Of a DNA stretch of 64,000 nucleotides, positions 19,168 through 28,296 are shown piece by piece. Origin of the DNA: Pseudomonas baltica. GTDB taxonomy: Bacteria; Pseudomonadota; Gammaproteobacteria; Pseudomonadales; Pseudomonadaceae. The notes beneath the pieces were generated by a model, which ran no database searches, was not told where the DNA came from, and saw only the letters and a list, made by a program, of their open reading frames with translations. The stretch is taken from positions 806,001 through 870,000 of the forward strand of contig NZ_JACMYH010000001.1 in NCBI RefSeq assembly GCF_014235765.1, given 5' to 3'. How positions within the stretch are numbered: the first letter of the stretch is position 1; each line of letters opens with the position of its first letter. Position numbers and translations under genes: made by a program.

Positions 19168-19613
19168 CCACTTCCCAGGCGTCGGCGCAGGACGATCCCT
19201 TACCCGCCTCGCCAAGCCACTACAGCGGGTGCAATTCAACCCGCGGCTTCCAATGATCATCACCCCCAGGGGGTGGCCCGCCGGCAAGCTTACTCTCCCA
19301 AACGACAGTTCGAAACGGAAAACGTCGAGCGTTTGACGATAAATCACAAACTACATTTGAGATTGTCTGCAAGCTGCTGTTTTGTAATGCTTTAATTCTT
19401 TATTACTTAAAGTTTACCCAGCATATTTCCGACGGTTAGCGCCGTTTCCAGATACATTTCCGGTGACAACACGGAACGAGCGGCAACGACCTGCGCTCAT
19501 AGCTTCGAACCCTCCCCTGATTCACGCTAGCTGCATCAGCGTACGGCAGGCCCCGCTTGCCGTTGAGAGAGGACCTGACGCACTGTGTTCACCTGAACGC
19601 GCCGGAGTCGACA
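19168..19613. other. Intergenic region between divergent genes
   Basis: A 446-base gap between the receiver gene (minus) and the glycosyltransferase gene (plus). It has an AT-rich stretch at about 19325-19425 that probably holds promoters. I could not assign -10/-35 boxes with confidence, and short open frames in it are not convincing. Confidence 0.5.
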
Positions 19614-20894
19614 ATGATCCGCTTTGCCATCATCGCTCCACCCCTGCCGAGCCACTTTCAACCGCTTGAAAACCTGGCAATGGAGCTGATCGACCGCGGA
19701 CACAGCGTCACATTCTTCCACCAACTTGACGCACGTCATCTATTGCATTGCAACAGGGTCAAATTCCGCAGCGTCGGCCAGGAACGCTTTCCTGCCGGAA
19801 GCCTGGCAAAAAGCCTTGCACTGGCAGCCAATTTCGACACTTTGCTCGGCCAGCGGCGTACCTACGCCGATATGGCGCAAGTCACGCAGATGCTCTGTGA
19901 AGAGTTGCCCAACGCTCTGCGCGAAGAACGCATCGACGCCGTGCTGTGCGACCAGATGGAAGCAGCGGGCGGGCTGGTGGCAGAGTCGCTTGGCCTGCCG
20001 TTCGTGTCCGTCGCCTGCGCATTGCCGGTCAACCGGGAGGACATAACCGTACCGTTGGCCGTATTGCCCTACCCGTACGAGCGCGGCGAAGACGCCATCG
20101 AGCGGTATGCGCGCGCCGAGCGCCGGCATGACTGGGTCATGAAGCCATTGCGCAAAGCCATTGCCCGTCAGTCCGCCGCACTTGGGCTGAGCGTCCGCGA
20201 GGGCCTGCATCAATGCCTGTCGCCGCTCGCGCAAATCAGCCAAACGGTGCTGGAGTTCGATTTTCCGCGGCCCAATCTGCCGCCATGGTTCCATGAGGTC
20301 GGCCCCCTGCGCCGGGTGTCCGATGAGACCAACCACCTGCCCTACACGTTGGACAATGCTCGGCCTTTCGTCTTCGCAACCTTGGGCCGGCTCCATGGCA
20401 ACCGCATGAGCCTGTTCAAACGCATTGCCCAGGCCTGCAAGTTGCTCGATGCCCAACTGCTGGTCATGCATTGCGGTGGGCTGAGTCATCGGCAAAGCGA
20501 TCAACTGCTGCGGCACGGCGCAACCTGGGTCACGGATTTTGCCGACCAGCCCATGCTGTTGCAGTATGCCGACGTGCTGGTGACCCACGGCGACCTCGAC
20601 ATCGTGCTCGAAGCCGTCGTGGCAGAAACGCCGATCCTGGCCTTGCCCATCGCCGCCGACCAGCCAGGCGTTGCGGCGCGGGTGGCCTACAGCGGTTCCG
20701 GCGTCCACGCCAGCCGGCATTGCAGCAGCCGGGAGTTGGCGGAACACATGCGTCATCTGCTGGAGAACCAATGGCCCGACCTGGAGAACCTGGCCGATGC
20801 CATCCACCTGATGGGCGGCACCCAGCGGGCTGCCGATATCGTCGAGGCGGTGATTCCCGACCGGTTCAAACTGCGTCTGGTCAGCTCCAGCTGA
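19614..20894 (+). CDS. GT1-family glycosyltransferase (CrtX/UGT-like)
   Basis: A 426-residue GT-B glycosyltransferase. The N-terminus MIRFAIIAPPLPSHFQPL and RGHSVTFFHQ closely resembles zeaxanthin glucosyltransferase CrtX and related macrolide/UGT enzymes. The C-terminal half has the donor-site region (DFADQPMLLQYADVLVTHGD), in which the usual THGG/HCG motif is THGD, and then PILALPIAADQPGVAARV. No carotenoid genes are nearby, so a CrtX role is unsupported; the acceptor may be a lipid or secondary metabolite. ATG 19614 has GGAG upstream. It converges with the comEA-like gene, 15 bases away. Confidence 0.8.
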   Translation: MIRFAIIAPPLPSHFQPLENLAMELIDRGHSVTFFHQLDARHLLHCNRVKFRSVGQERFPAGSLAKSLALAANFDTLLGQRRTYADMAQVTQMLCEELPNALREERIDAVLCDQMEAAGGLVAESLGLPFVSVACALPVNREDITVPLAVLPYPYERGEDAIERYARAERRHDWVMKPLRKAIARQSAALGLSVREGLHQCLSPLAQISQTVLEFDFPRPNLPPWFHEVGPLRRVSDETNHLPYTLDNARPFVFATLGRLHGNRMSLFKRIAQACKLLDAQLLVMHCGGLSHRQSDQLLRHGATWVTDFADQPMLLQYADVLVTHGDLDIVLEAVVAETPILALPIAADQPGVAARVAYSGSGVHASRHCSSRELAEHMRHLLENQWPDLENLADAIHLMGGTQRAADIVEAVIPDRFKLRLVSSS

Positions 20895-20909
20895 GCCTGC
20901 GACCGATCG

Positions 20910-21233
20910 TCAGTTGACGACCAGCTTGTCGCGGTTGCGATCCAGCAAAGCCTTGCCGATACCCGTAACCTCCAGCAGTTCTTCGACCGAGTCGAATGGC
21001 CCGTAGGTCTGTCGGTGCTTGACGATGGCGGTCGCCTTGGTCAGGCCGACCCCGGAGAGTTCCTTCTTGAGGGTTTCAGCGTCGGCCGTATTGAGGTTGA
21101 CCCTGCCCGGCAGCCCCGGATGGGCAACCGATACCGAGGCGGCGGGTGCCGCCATGGCCGGCGAGCTTAGAATGGGCACCGCGGTGCTGGCGAAGAATGC
21201 CAGCGCCAGTGCAGGAAGGAGGATCTTGCGCAT
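20910..21233 (-). CDS. ComEA-family helix-hairpin-helix protein
   Basis: A 107-residue exported protein: Sec signal peptide to about residue 28 (PAMA before APAA), then a double helix-hairpin-helix DNA-binding domain (RVNLNTADAETLKKEL, GVGLTKATAIVKHR, VTGIGKALLDRNRDKL). Such proteins bind DNA in the periplasm and in competent species draw in transforming DNA. In Pseudomonas it often lies next to LPS genes (the wbpM region in P. aeruginosa), consistent with the setting here. Confidence 0.9.
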   Translation of the reverse strand: MRKILLPALALAFFASTAVPILSSPAMAAPAASVSVAHPGLPGRVNLNTADAETLKKELSGVGLTKATAIVKHRQTYGPFDSVEELLEVTGIGKALLDRNRDKLVVN

Positions 21234-21513
21234 TGCTTATGCTCCATGACTTGAATGAGAAGTGCGGCATTCCCGAGCCGCCTGCCAACCCTAGCCCCGC
21301 ATCGCAGATGTTCCAGTGCCACCCTGTTGCACGACGTGTCGCACTGGCCCTGCCCCGGCCTGCGCGGGCGCCTGACGGATTGAGGGCATGTGTAAGTAGG
21401 TGTGTGCGCTGCACCAGCCCGTAGGATTTTTCGGCGTTCGGACCTTCTGTGTTGATGCAAAGTCACATCCACGTACAATCCACCCGCCCCCAAACACTTC
21501 ACTGCCAAGGCCT

Positions 21514-22737
21514 ATGGACAGACAACCTCTCATGCAATCCCAGAGTACTTCCGTGCGCGAGCGTACGGTGCACGTGCTGAACGCCTATGTGCTCCCCATC
21601 GGCTGGTTGGTCATCATGACCGGCATGTTCTGGGCATGGGATCGCTCTCTGTATCACAAGCTGTTCTACATCTTCCTGGCGGTGCCCACCCTGCTCGCCC
21701 TGGCATTGCAGCCAGGTCCGTTCAAGGCGCTGGTGCGCAACCCGATGTTCCTTGCCTTCGTGGCCTTCAGTGCCTACATCCTGCTCAGTGTCAGTTGGGC
21801 CGCAGAGGGCGAAGACTTCGGCTCGCTGTTCAAGCGGCCGCTCTACATCGCCATGGTGCTGCTCTCGGCTGGCCTGATCGCGCTGAAGGTGCCCGCGCGA
21901 CTGGCGCAACTCACCCGTGCAGCGGCAGTGATCGCCACGGCAGCGGCGGGTTTGTCGTTGATCTATTTCTATGGCGTGCAAGGCGCGTCCCTGGGCAGCC
22001 GTCTGGATGGGTATGGCGCGCTCTACAACCCTCTGCTCAGCGCCCATGTGTTCGGCGCCTTTGCCAGTGTCTGGCTGGCCACCTGGTACATCGGACGCAA
22101 TCCGTGGAACCCGTTGGCGCTGGGGTGCCTGGCGGTACTGGGCGTAACCTTGATCGCCACGGGTTCGCGGACGCCGATCATCGGCATGGCGGCGGCATTG
22201 CTGTGGCTGATGGCGGCGGGAAACAAGAAACGCGGCGGTCTGGCGATTGCCATTGCGCTGCTGGGGATCGCAGCGCTGTACGTGGTAATGCCCGATGTGC
22301 TGACCTCGCGCGGGGCGTCGTACCGGCCGGAAATCTGGATGGAGTCACTGCGTCAGATCGGCGAGAACCCGTGGTTAGGGCGCGGCTACGATTCGGAAAT
22401 GACCATCGTCATCCCAGGTCTGCCGTACACCTTGGCCGACCCGCACAATATCGAACTGGGCGTGCTGTACATCGGCGGCGTTGCAGGGCTCAGCCTGTGG
22501 ATGGTGCTGTATGGTCTGGCCATGCGCTTCTGCTGGATGAATCGCCGCGAACCGCAGGTGGTGTTGGCTGCAACCTGGCTGGTGTTCGGGTTTGCGTCGG
22601 GGCTGACCGAAGGCAGCGCCTTCATGTCCCGCCCCAAGGAGCACTGGTTCCTGATCTGGATTCCGATGGCGCTGGTGTATGCGCAATGGCTATGCCACTG
22701 GGGCAACCGCCTCAGCCGCCCTGCCAAGGCCGTTTGA
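21514..22737 (+). CDS. O-antigen ligase / polymerase family membrane protein
   Basis: A 407-residue membrane protein with about ten spans. A large periplasmic loop in the C-terminal half contains SLRQIGENPWLGRGYDSEM and ADPHNIELGVLYIGGVAG; this PHN...L...G pattern is the Wzy/WaaL (O-antigen ligase) signature. The likely role is moving lipid-linked glycan to lipid A-core in the periplasm, though polymerase cannot be excluded. ATG 21514 has AAGG close upstream; the frame is open further 5' but that part (through 21400) overlaps the promoter region. A REP array follows its stop. Confidence 0.85.
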   Translation: MDRQPLMQSQSTSVRERTVHVLNAYVLPIGWLVIMTGMFWAWDRSLYHKLFYIFLAVPTLLALALQPGPFKALVRNPMFLAFVAFSAYILLSVSWAAEGEDFGSLFKRPLYIAMVLLSAGLIALKVPARLAQLTRAAAVIATAAAGLSLIYFYGVQGASLGSRLDGYGALYNPLLSAHVFGAFASVWLATWYIGRNPWNPLALGCLAVLGVTLIATGSRTPIIGMAAALLWLMAAGNKKRGGLAIAIALLGIAALYVVMPDVLTSRGASYRPEIWMESLRQIGENPWLGRGYDSEMTIVIPGLPYTLADPHNIELGVLYIGGVAGLSLWMVLYGLAMRFCWMNRREPQVVLAATWLVFGFASGLTEGSAFMSRPKEHWFLIWIPMALVYAQWLCHWGNRLSRPAKAV

Positions 22738-22775
22738 GTGACATTACGGATTGCCTGATGCAACGCAGTGCGCCT

Positions 22776-23165
22776 TTCGCGGCCACGGGCCGCTCCTACG
22801 CAGAATCCGACGTCCCGTAGGAGCGGTCATCGGCCGCGAAAACGTCTACGCGGATTGCCTGCTGTAACGCAGCGCGCCCTTCGCGGCCACGGGCCGTTCC
22901 TACGGAGAATCCGCCCTCCCGTAGGAGCGGTCATCGGCCGCGAAAACGTCTACGCGGATTGCCTGCTGTAACGCAGCGCGCCCTTCGCGGCCACGGGCCG
23001 CTCCTACGGAGAATCCGACGCCCCGTAGGAGCGGTCATCGGCCGCGAAAAGGGTTACGCGTACTGCCTGATGCACTGCGGTGCGCCTTTCGCGGCCACGG
23101 GCCGCTCCTACGGAGGATCCGACGTCCCGTAGGAGCGGTCATCGGCCGCGAAAACGTCTACGCGG
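22776..23165. repeat. Four-unit REP tandem array with exact 104-base period
   Basis: Inverse arms begin at 22776, 22880, 22984 and 23088; forward arms at 22817, 22921, 23025 and 23129. Every step is exactly 104 bases. Spacers are nearly identical between neighbouring units (AACGTCTACGCGG recurs). The array sits between two convergent genes and could terminate both transcripts. Confidence 0.95.
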
Positions 23166-23168
23166 ATT

Positions 23169-24059
23169 TCAGCTGAACACCATACGGAGCATGCCGCGCA
23201 GGGTCTTCCTGTTCCAGGCCCTGAGCGGAATCATGCCCAGCAGCTCTCTGCTCAGGCCCTTGTCCTTGCGCGCATACTTCAGGAACATCGAATTGAGAAA
23301 ACGCCAGCGCACCTGCTCGTACGCCGGGTGCTCGCGGTACACGGCGTAGGTCTTGAGCACGTTCTCGACCATGAAGCGGCCATTCTTGTAGGTGTTGGTC
23401 GCATGCTTGCGGTACTGCGCCAGGGGCTCACCCAGTACATCGATGAAATAACCCGCGCGGGTCACTGCCAACTCGATATAGACATCCTCAAGGCGAATCT
23501 CCGGATCGAACCCACCTACCTTCTCCAGCGCCTCGCGACGGAACATCAGCGTGGCGGCGGTCGGCCCCGGCTTGCGGTCCATGAACATGTCGTCGAAATC
23601 CAGCCGGCGGAACGGCTCGTTGCGCTTGCGCTGTTCACGCTCGCACATCACCTTGCCGGTCGCATCGATGATCTCGGTATTGGCCGAGCAGATACCCACC
23701 TCGGGCTTGCCTTCCATGTACGCCACCTGAGTGGCGATACGATGGGCGAACATCACGTCATCCGACCCGAACGGCACCACCAGGCTGCCCTGGCAACGGG
23801 CCACCGACTCGTTCAGCGTCCGCGACAGCCCCTTGTTCTCCTGCACGCGCAGATCGAAACCATGCTCGGCACTGAGTTTGCGCAGCAGCTCGACGCTGCC
23901 ATCGGTCGAACCATCGTCCACCACCAGCAACTCGATGTTGGCGTAGGTCTGCGCCAGCACGCTGCCGATCGAGGCCTCGATATACGGCGCATGGTTGTAC
24001 GACGCGATGATCACCGACACCAGGGGCTGCTTTCGATTGTCTGAGGTGGACGTGTTCAT
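23169..24059 (-). CDS. GT2-family glycosyltransferase
   Basis: A 296-residue GT-A fold enzyme. The N-terminal nucleotide-binding core is VSVIIASYNHAPYIEASIGS and VVDDGSTDGS; the metal-binding acidic motif is probably GSDDVMF at about residue 104, and the C-terminal half has LEDVYIELAV. No membrane span is seen, so it acts at the cytoplasmic face. ATG 24059 is chosen; a GTG six bases upstream is possible. It is similar in plan to the GT2 at 24881-25777 (both have a DFDDMF/DFADIL insert and a RKH or RRH...N end), suggesting duplicated rhamnosyltransferase-type enzymes for core or O-antigen sugar. Confidence 0.88.
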   Translation of the reverse strand: MNTSTSDNRKQPLVSVIIASYNHAPYIEASIGSVLAQTYANIELLVVDDGSTDGSVELLRKLSAEHGFDLRVQENKGLSRTLNESVARCQGSLVVPFGSDDVMFAHRIATQVAYMEGKPEVGICSANTEIIDATGKVMCEREQRKRNEPFRRLDFDDMFMDRKPGPTAATLMFRREALEKVGGFDPEIRLEDVYIELAVTRAGYFIDVLGEPLAQYRKHATNTYKNGRFMVENVLKTYAVYREHPAYEQVRWRFLNSMFLKYARKDKGLSRELLGMIPLRAWNRKTLRGMLRMVFS

Positions 24060-24228
24060 AATCACTGCTCTGAAAAAGTGATGCCGTGCCTACGCGAAGG
24101 TAGGCACTCTAGGTACGACGAGCGGCCGAGCCAATCGCCAGGGCCATTCGCATTGTAACAATGCATGACCTCAATGGATGTCAGGCCTTGCTTGCAACGT
24201 TGGCAAGCGGATGACACTTCCAACCACT

Positions 24229-24864
24229 TCATCCAGCCACGGCTGTTGGCTGGCGATTGCGGGCATAGGCCAGAAATGCCTCGAGGTCGTCGCTACACAG
24301 CAGGTGGGCCACGGCTTTGACTTCGGCAACAGGCCAATCCCACCACGCCGACGCCAGCAAGGCGTCCCGCACGCGTTCTTCGAAACGCCACTTGATGAAC
24401 CGACACGGGTTGCCGCCCACCACGGCATAGGGCGGTATGTCCTTGGTCACCACCGCGCCGGCTGCAACCACTGCACCATGGCCAACCGTCACACCGGACA
24501 GAATCAACACATTGGCGCACAGCCAGCAGTCGCTGCCGATGATCACGTCGCCTTTGGTAGGCGCTGCGCCCGGCACGTCCTTGACCTCGTCGATTATCAA
24601 CGGAAACGGAAAGCACGACACCCAATCGGTGCGGTGGCCACCGCCGAGCAGGATCTTCACCCCCTCAGCGATCGAGGTGTAGTTGCCGACCTTCAAGGTG
24701 GTGTCGTCACCGAACTCCTGCACGTCGGGAATGCCGTAGGTGCCCACCCCGATTGCATACTGGGGGTAGCGCATGCGGATTCGCTCGGGCCCGCGAAACA
24801 GCTTCTCGAACTGCCCGAGGTGCTTGCGAACCTTCCTTTTCTTCAACCGGTCCCACCACTTCAT
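24229..24864 (-). CDS. CatB-like hexapeptide-repeat O-acetyltransferase
   Basis: A 211-residue left-handed beta-helix acetyltransferase of the CatB/Vat (xenobiotic) type. The acetyl-CoA-binding hexapeptide coils run through about residues 55-160 (IGSDCWLCANVLILSGV, VTKDIPPYAVVGGNP), with the catalytic-type histidine in GGGHRTDW. In this setting, between two GT2 genes, it most likely acetylates a sugar of LPS core or O-antigen and is not a drug-resistance enzyme. It starts at ATG 24864, 16 bases after the GT2 stop. Confidence 0.88.
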   Translation of the reverse strand: MKWWDRLKKRKVRKHLGQFEKLFRGPERIRMRYPQYAIGVGTYGIPDVQEFGDDTTLKVGNYTSIAEGVKILLGGGHRTDWVSCFPFPLIIDEVKDVPGAAPTKGDVIIGSDCWLCANVLILSGVTVGHGAVVAAGAVVTKDIPPYAVVGGNPCRFIKWRFEERVRDALLASAWWDWPVAEVKAVAHLLCSDDLEAFLAYARNRQPTAVAG

Positions 24865-24880
24865 CGACGCACTTCCTTAC

Positions 24881-25777
24881 TTACCAATGCAGCACCAGAC
24901 GCTTGAGACGGCGAAACGTGGTGCGATCCCATAGCTTGAGCGGGATGGAGCGCAGCAGTCGCAGCGCATCCTTCTTGTCTTCCACCACCGCGTATTTCAA
25001 CGCCTTGTTGACCAGCTTGGCGCGGCCACGCTCGTAGCCAGGGTGCCCACGATAGGGTTCGATGGCGCGCATGTCGGCTTCGAGCAGGGTCTTGTAGCGG
25101 CGCGAGAGGTTGTGCGGATGGCGCCGGTAGCGAGTCACGATCACCGGCAGCATGTGGATCTCGACACCCTGCTCGGCAATGCGCAGGGTGATCTGGAAAT
25201 CCTGGACCTTGATGGCCGGGTCGTAGAACTTGGCCTTGCGCAGCACGTCCATGCGGTACAACGACACCGGCGCGCCGCAGACCCGGGCATTGGCGAGGAT
25301 GTCGGCGAAATCCATGCGGCGGATGCGCGTGTGCGTCTGGTCCTTGAGGGCATTGCCCTGGGTGTCCATGTAGGTGATCAATGCACCTACCGCGCCGACT
25401 TCCGGATTCTGTTCGAGGTAGTCGACGCGCACGCGCAGGGAGTGGGCGAGCATGATGTCGTCCAGATCCGGCGTGGAGACGTATTTGCCGCGGGCGTGCT
25501 GCAGGCCGAAGTTGAGCGCGGCGCTGACACCCTGGTTGGTTTGCCGCAGCAACTGGAAGTCGTAGGTCGCCTGCAGCGCGGTGAGCATCTCGATGCTGCG
25601 GTCACTGGAACCGTCGTCGACGATGATCACTTCGAAATTCGGATAGTCCTGGGCGAAGATGCTGGCCAACGCCTCTTCGAGGAAATTTTCAGCGTTGTAG
25701 CACGGCGCCACGATCGAAACGAGGGGCAAATCCGCTACGTCGGCTCGATCGGCAGGTTCGGAAAGTATGTCGGTCAT
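24881..25777 (-). CDS. GT2-family glycosyltransferase
   Basis: A 298-residue GT-A enzyme: VSIVAPCYNAENFLEEALAS, VIIVDDGSSDRS and the acidic STPDLDDIML motif near residue 110. It shares layout with the GT2 at 23169-24059, including a basic C-terminus and YRRHPHN. ATG 25777 has a weak ribosome site; the longer open frame (to 26026) is translated REP sequence and rejected. It leads a three-gene minus-strand unit with the acetyltransferase and the other GT2. Confidence 0.88.
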   Translation of the reverse strand: MTDILSEPADRADVADLPLVSIVAPCYNAENFLEEALASIFAQDYPNFEVIIVDDGSSDRSIEMLTALQATYDFQLLRQTNQGVSAALNFGLQHARGKYVSTPDLDDIMLAHSLRVRVDYLEQNPEVGAVGALITYMDTQGNALKDQTHTRIRRMDFADILANARVCGAPVSLYRMDVLRKAKFYDPAIKVQDFQITLRIAEQGVEIHMLPVIVTRYRRHPHNLSRRYKTLLEADMRAIEPYRGHPGYERGRAKLVNKALKYAVVEDKKDALRLLRSIPLKLWDRTTFRRLKRLVLHW

Positions 25778-25879
25778 TTTATGGGCAACGACTAATTCGG
25801 GTATGTACGGCCTGATATCGGCAGCGCTGCATGATGGGCGATCCGTAACCGATTGTCGACCAATCCATGCCCCCCCACC

Positions 25880-26168
25880 GTAGGAGCGGTCATCGGCCGC
25901 GAAAAGGTCCGCGCGGTGGGTCAGGCGAAATGCGGGGCGGCCTTCGCGGCCACCGGCCGCTCCTACGGGGTGTCGGCAGATCGGGCAACCCTCCGTAGGA
26001 GCGGTCACCGGCCGCGAAAAGGGCACCGCAGTGGATCAGGGAGACCGCGGGCGGGGGAGTCGGCAGGATCGGCAACCCTCCGTAGGAGCGGTCACCGGCC
26101 GCGAAAAGGGCACCGCAGTGGATCAGGGAGACCGCGGGGCGGCCTTCGCGGCCACTGGCCGCTCCTAC
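25880..26168. repeat. REP cluster downstream of wbpM
   Basis: Forward arms at 25880, 25995 and 26082; inverse arms ending near 25968 and 26168. The middle forward arm has lost its partner, so steps here are 115 and 87 bases, unlike the 104 seen elsewhere. The cores here include TCACC. The cluster fills most of the 418-base gap between wbpM and the upstream GT2 gene. Confidence 0.9.
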
Positions 26169-26195
26169 GGGGGAGCGAGTTTGCAAGACGCCGGA

Positions 26196-28196
26196 TCAGT
26201 CGGGGGTGCCGCGGTGCTGTTGGATGTGCAGCCAATCGACGATCTCGCCTTCGGGCGCGTAGCCGCTCACGGCTTCCTGCAATATCTCGCGGACCCGGTC
26301 GAAATCCGTGTCATCCAGTGCCCGCAGCAAAGCGGTCAGCTCACCCTTGAGGGCTTCCCATGGCAAATGATCCTCATGGGCGCTCATGATCATCGGATGA
26401 CGGGTAGCCACCACGTTATTGCCGATCAGCAATTCCTCATACAGCTTCTCACCCGGCCGCAGCCCAGTGAACTCGATGCCGATATCCCCTTGGGGATTCT
26501 GCTCGGACCGAATGCTCAAGCCCGACAAGTGAATCATCTTTTGCGCCAGGTCGATGATCTTCACCGGCTCGCCCATGTCCAGCACGAACACCTCACCGCC
26601 ACGCCCCATCGACCCGGCCTGGATCACCAACTGCGCGGCCTCGGGAATGGTCATGAAATAGCGGGTGATGTTCGGATGGGTCACCGTCACCGGCCCCCCC
26701 GACTTGATCTGCTTGTGAAACAACGGAATCACCGACCCCGACGAGCCCAGCACATTGCCGAAGCGCACCATGGTGAAGCGTGTCTTGTTCACCCGCGCCA
26801 CGTTGGCCGGGTCGCCGAACAACACCGGCGCCACTTCACGGCTCAGCGCCTGCAGGGTCATCTCCGCCAGGCGTTTGGTGCTGCCCATCACATTGGTGGG
26901 GCGCACCGCCTTGTCGGTGGAGATCAATACGAAGTTGGCCACCCCCGCCTGCAACGCCGCCTGGGCGCAGTTCAGCGTACCCAGCACGTTGTTGCGTACA
27001 CCCTCGGCAATGTTGTGTTCCACCATCGGCACATGCTTGTAGGCCGCCGCGTGGTACACCGTGTCCACCTTCCAGGTAGTCATCACCTCGAGCAGCTTGG
27101 CCTGGTCGCGCACCGTGCCCAGGGTCGGCAGCATCTGCACGTGCAACCCTTCACGGGCGGCACGCTGTTCCAGCTCGCCGCTGATGGTGTACAGATTGAA
27201 TTCGCCATGATCCAGCAGAATCAGCAGCGCCGGCTCAAGGCCAAGAATCTGCCGACACAGCTCGGAGCCGATCGATCCCCCTGCCCCGGTCACCAGCACC
27301 GACTTGCCAGCAATGCAGTGTTCCAGCAGGTCATCCTGCGCAGGCACCGAATCACGCCCGAGCAAGTCGGCAATGTCGACTTCCTGAATGTCGTCGACCT
27401 TCACCTCACCACTGGCCAGCGCGGTGAAGTTGGGCACACTGCGCACGTGCAGCGGAAAGCCTTCGAGGAAACTGAGAATCTCGCGACGCCGCGAGCGCGA
27501 CGTCGACGGCAACGCCAGCAGCAGCTCCTCGGCGCCGGTCAGATCGATCATTCGCTGGATATGCTTGGGCTTGAACACCTGAATGCCGGCAATCACCCGG
27601 TCGGATATGCTCGGGTCGTCGTCGATGAACGCCACCGGACGCATCACCCGGCCCATGCGCAGTGCGGCAACCAGCTGGTTGCCTGCAACACCGGCGCCGT
27701 ACACCGCCACCTTGGTCAAACGGTCGTCACGCCCGGCGAAGGGCACGTTGTGCACGGCGTTGAACCAGTCGCCCATGAAGTATTGGCGCATGGCCAGGCG
27801 CAGGCCGCCGATGATGACCAGGCTGATCCACCAATAATTGAATATGATCGAGCGCGGCACCACCGTCTGGTGGTTGCTGTACCAATACACCACCACCGCC
27901 AGGATCAGCGCCGACAGGCTGACCGCCTTGACGATGGCCACCAATGCATCGTTGCCGAAGTAGCGCATCACCGCGCGATACATGCCGAAACGAATGAACA
28001 ACGGTATGGCCACGAACGGAGCGGCCACGAACAACCATTCGTGCTCGCGGATCGGGTTGTACATGTCCTCGATGCCCAGGCGCACCAGAAAGGCCATCCA
28101 CAGTGCAATCCAGACCAGCACGATGTCCGCGACCACTTGCAACATACGCTTCTGGCGACGTGGCAAACCCAGCAAGCGTGTACGTATTCTATCCAT
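26196..28196 (-). CDS. wbpM: WbpM-like nucleotide-sugar 4,6-dehydratase
   Basis: A 666-residue inner-membrane enzyme. Four or so membrane helices lie in residues 15-140, then a CoA-binding-like nucleotide domain (VAVYGAGVAGNQL), then the cytoplasmic SDR domain with NAD site VTGAGGSIGSEL and the FlaA1/WbpM-type catalytic Met-x3-Lys (VMGSTKR) in place of Tyr-x3-Lys. It dehydrates UDP-GlcNAc to the 4-keto-6-deoxy sugar used for QuiNAc or FucNAc. Length matches P. aeruginosa WbpM. It is the last gene of the minus-strand O-antigen operon, 100 bases after wbpL. Confidence 0.95.
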   Translation of the reverse strand: MDRIRTRLLGLPRRQKRMLQVVADIVLVWIALWMAFLVRLGIEDMYNPIREHEWLFVAAPFVAIPLFIRFGMYRAVMRYFGNDALVAIVKAVSLSALILAVVVYWYSNHQTVVPRSIIFNYWWISLVIIGGLRLAMRQYFMGDWFNAVHNVPFAGRDDRLTKVAVYGAGVAGNQLVAALRMGRVMRPVAFIDDDPSISDRVIAGIQVFKPKHIQRMIDLTGAEELLLALPSTSRSRRREILSFLEGFPLHVRSVPNFTALASGEVKVDDIQEVDIADLLGRDSVPAQDDLLEHCIAGKSVLVTGAGGSIGSELCRQILGLEPALLILLDHGEFNLYTISGELEQRAAREGLHVQMLPTLGTVRDQAKLLEVMTTWKVDTVYHAAAYKHVPMVEHNIAEGVRNNVLGTLNCAQAALQAGVANFVLISTDKAVRPTNVMGSTKRLAEMTLQALSREVAPVLFGDPANVARVNKTRFTMVRFGNVLGSSGSVIPLFHKQIKSGGPVTVTHPNITRYFMTIPEAAQLVIQAGSMGRGGEVFVLDMGEPVKIIDLAQKMIHLSGLSIRSEQNPQGDIGIEFTGLRPGEKLYEELLIGNNVVATRHPMIMSAHEDHLPWEALKGELTALLRALDDTDFDRVREILQEAVSGYAPEGEIVDWLHIQQHRGTPD

Positions 28197-28296
28197 CAGT
28201 ATTCGACCCGAATGGCCCCAGACCGTAACGGTCGGTTGTAGTAACTACGTAACCTTAAGTGCGATCAGCCAATTGCACCAGTGCGCGAACGCAATT

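Noticed and set aside
22776..23165. Regular repeats suggestive of a CRISPR array
   Set aside because: Both the palindromes and the spacers are repeated, units alternate orientation, and the sequence is the REP family found at many other places; no cas genes are present.
26031..28241. 736-residue plus-strand open frame opposite wbpM
   Set aside because: It is antisense to a well-conserved gene, His/Gln/Arg-rich without domains, and begins in a REP; a GC-rich shadow frame.
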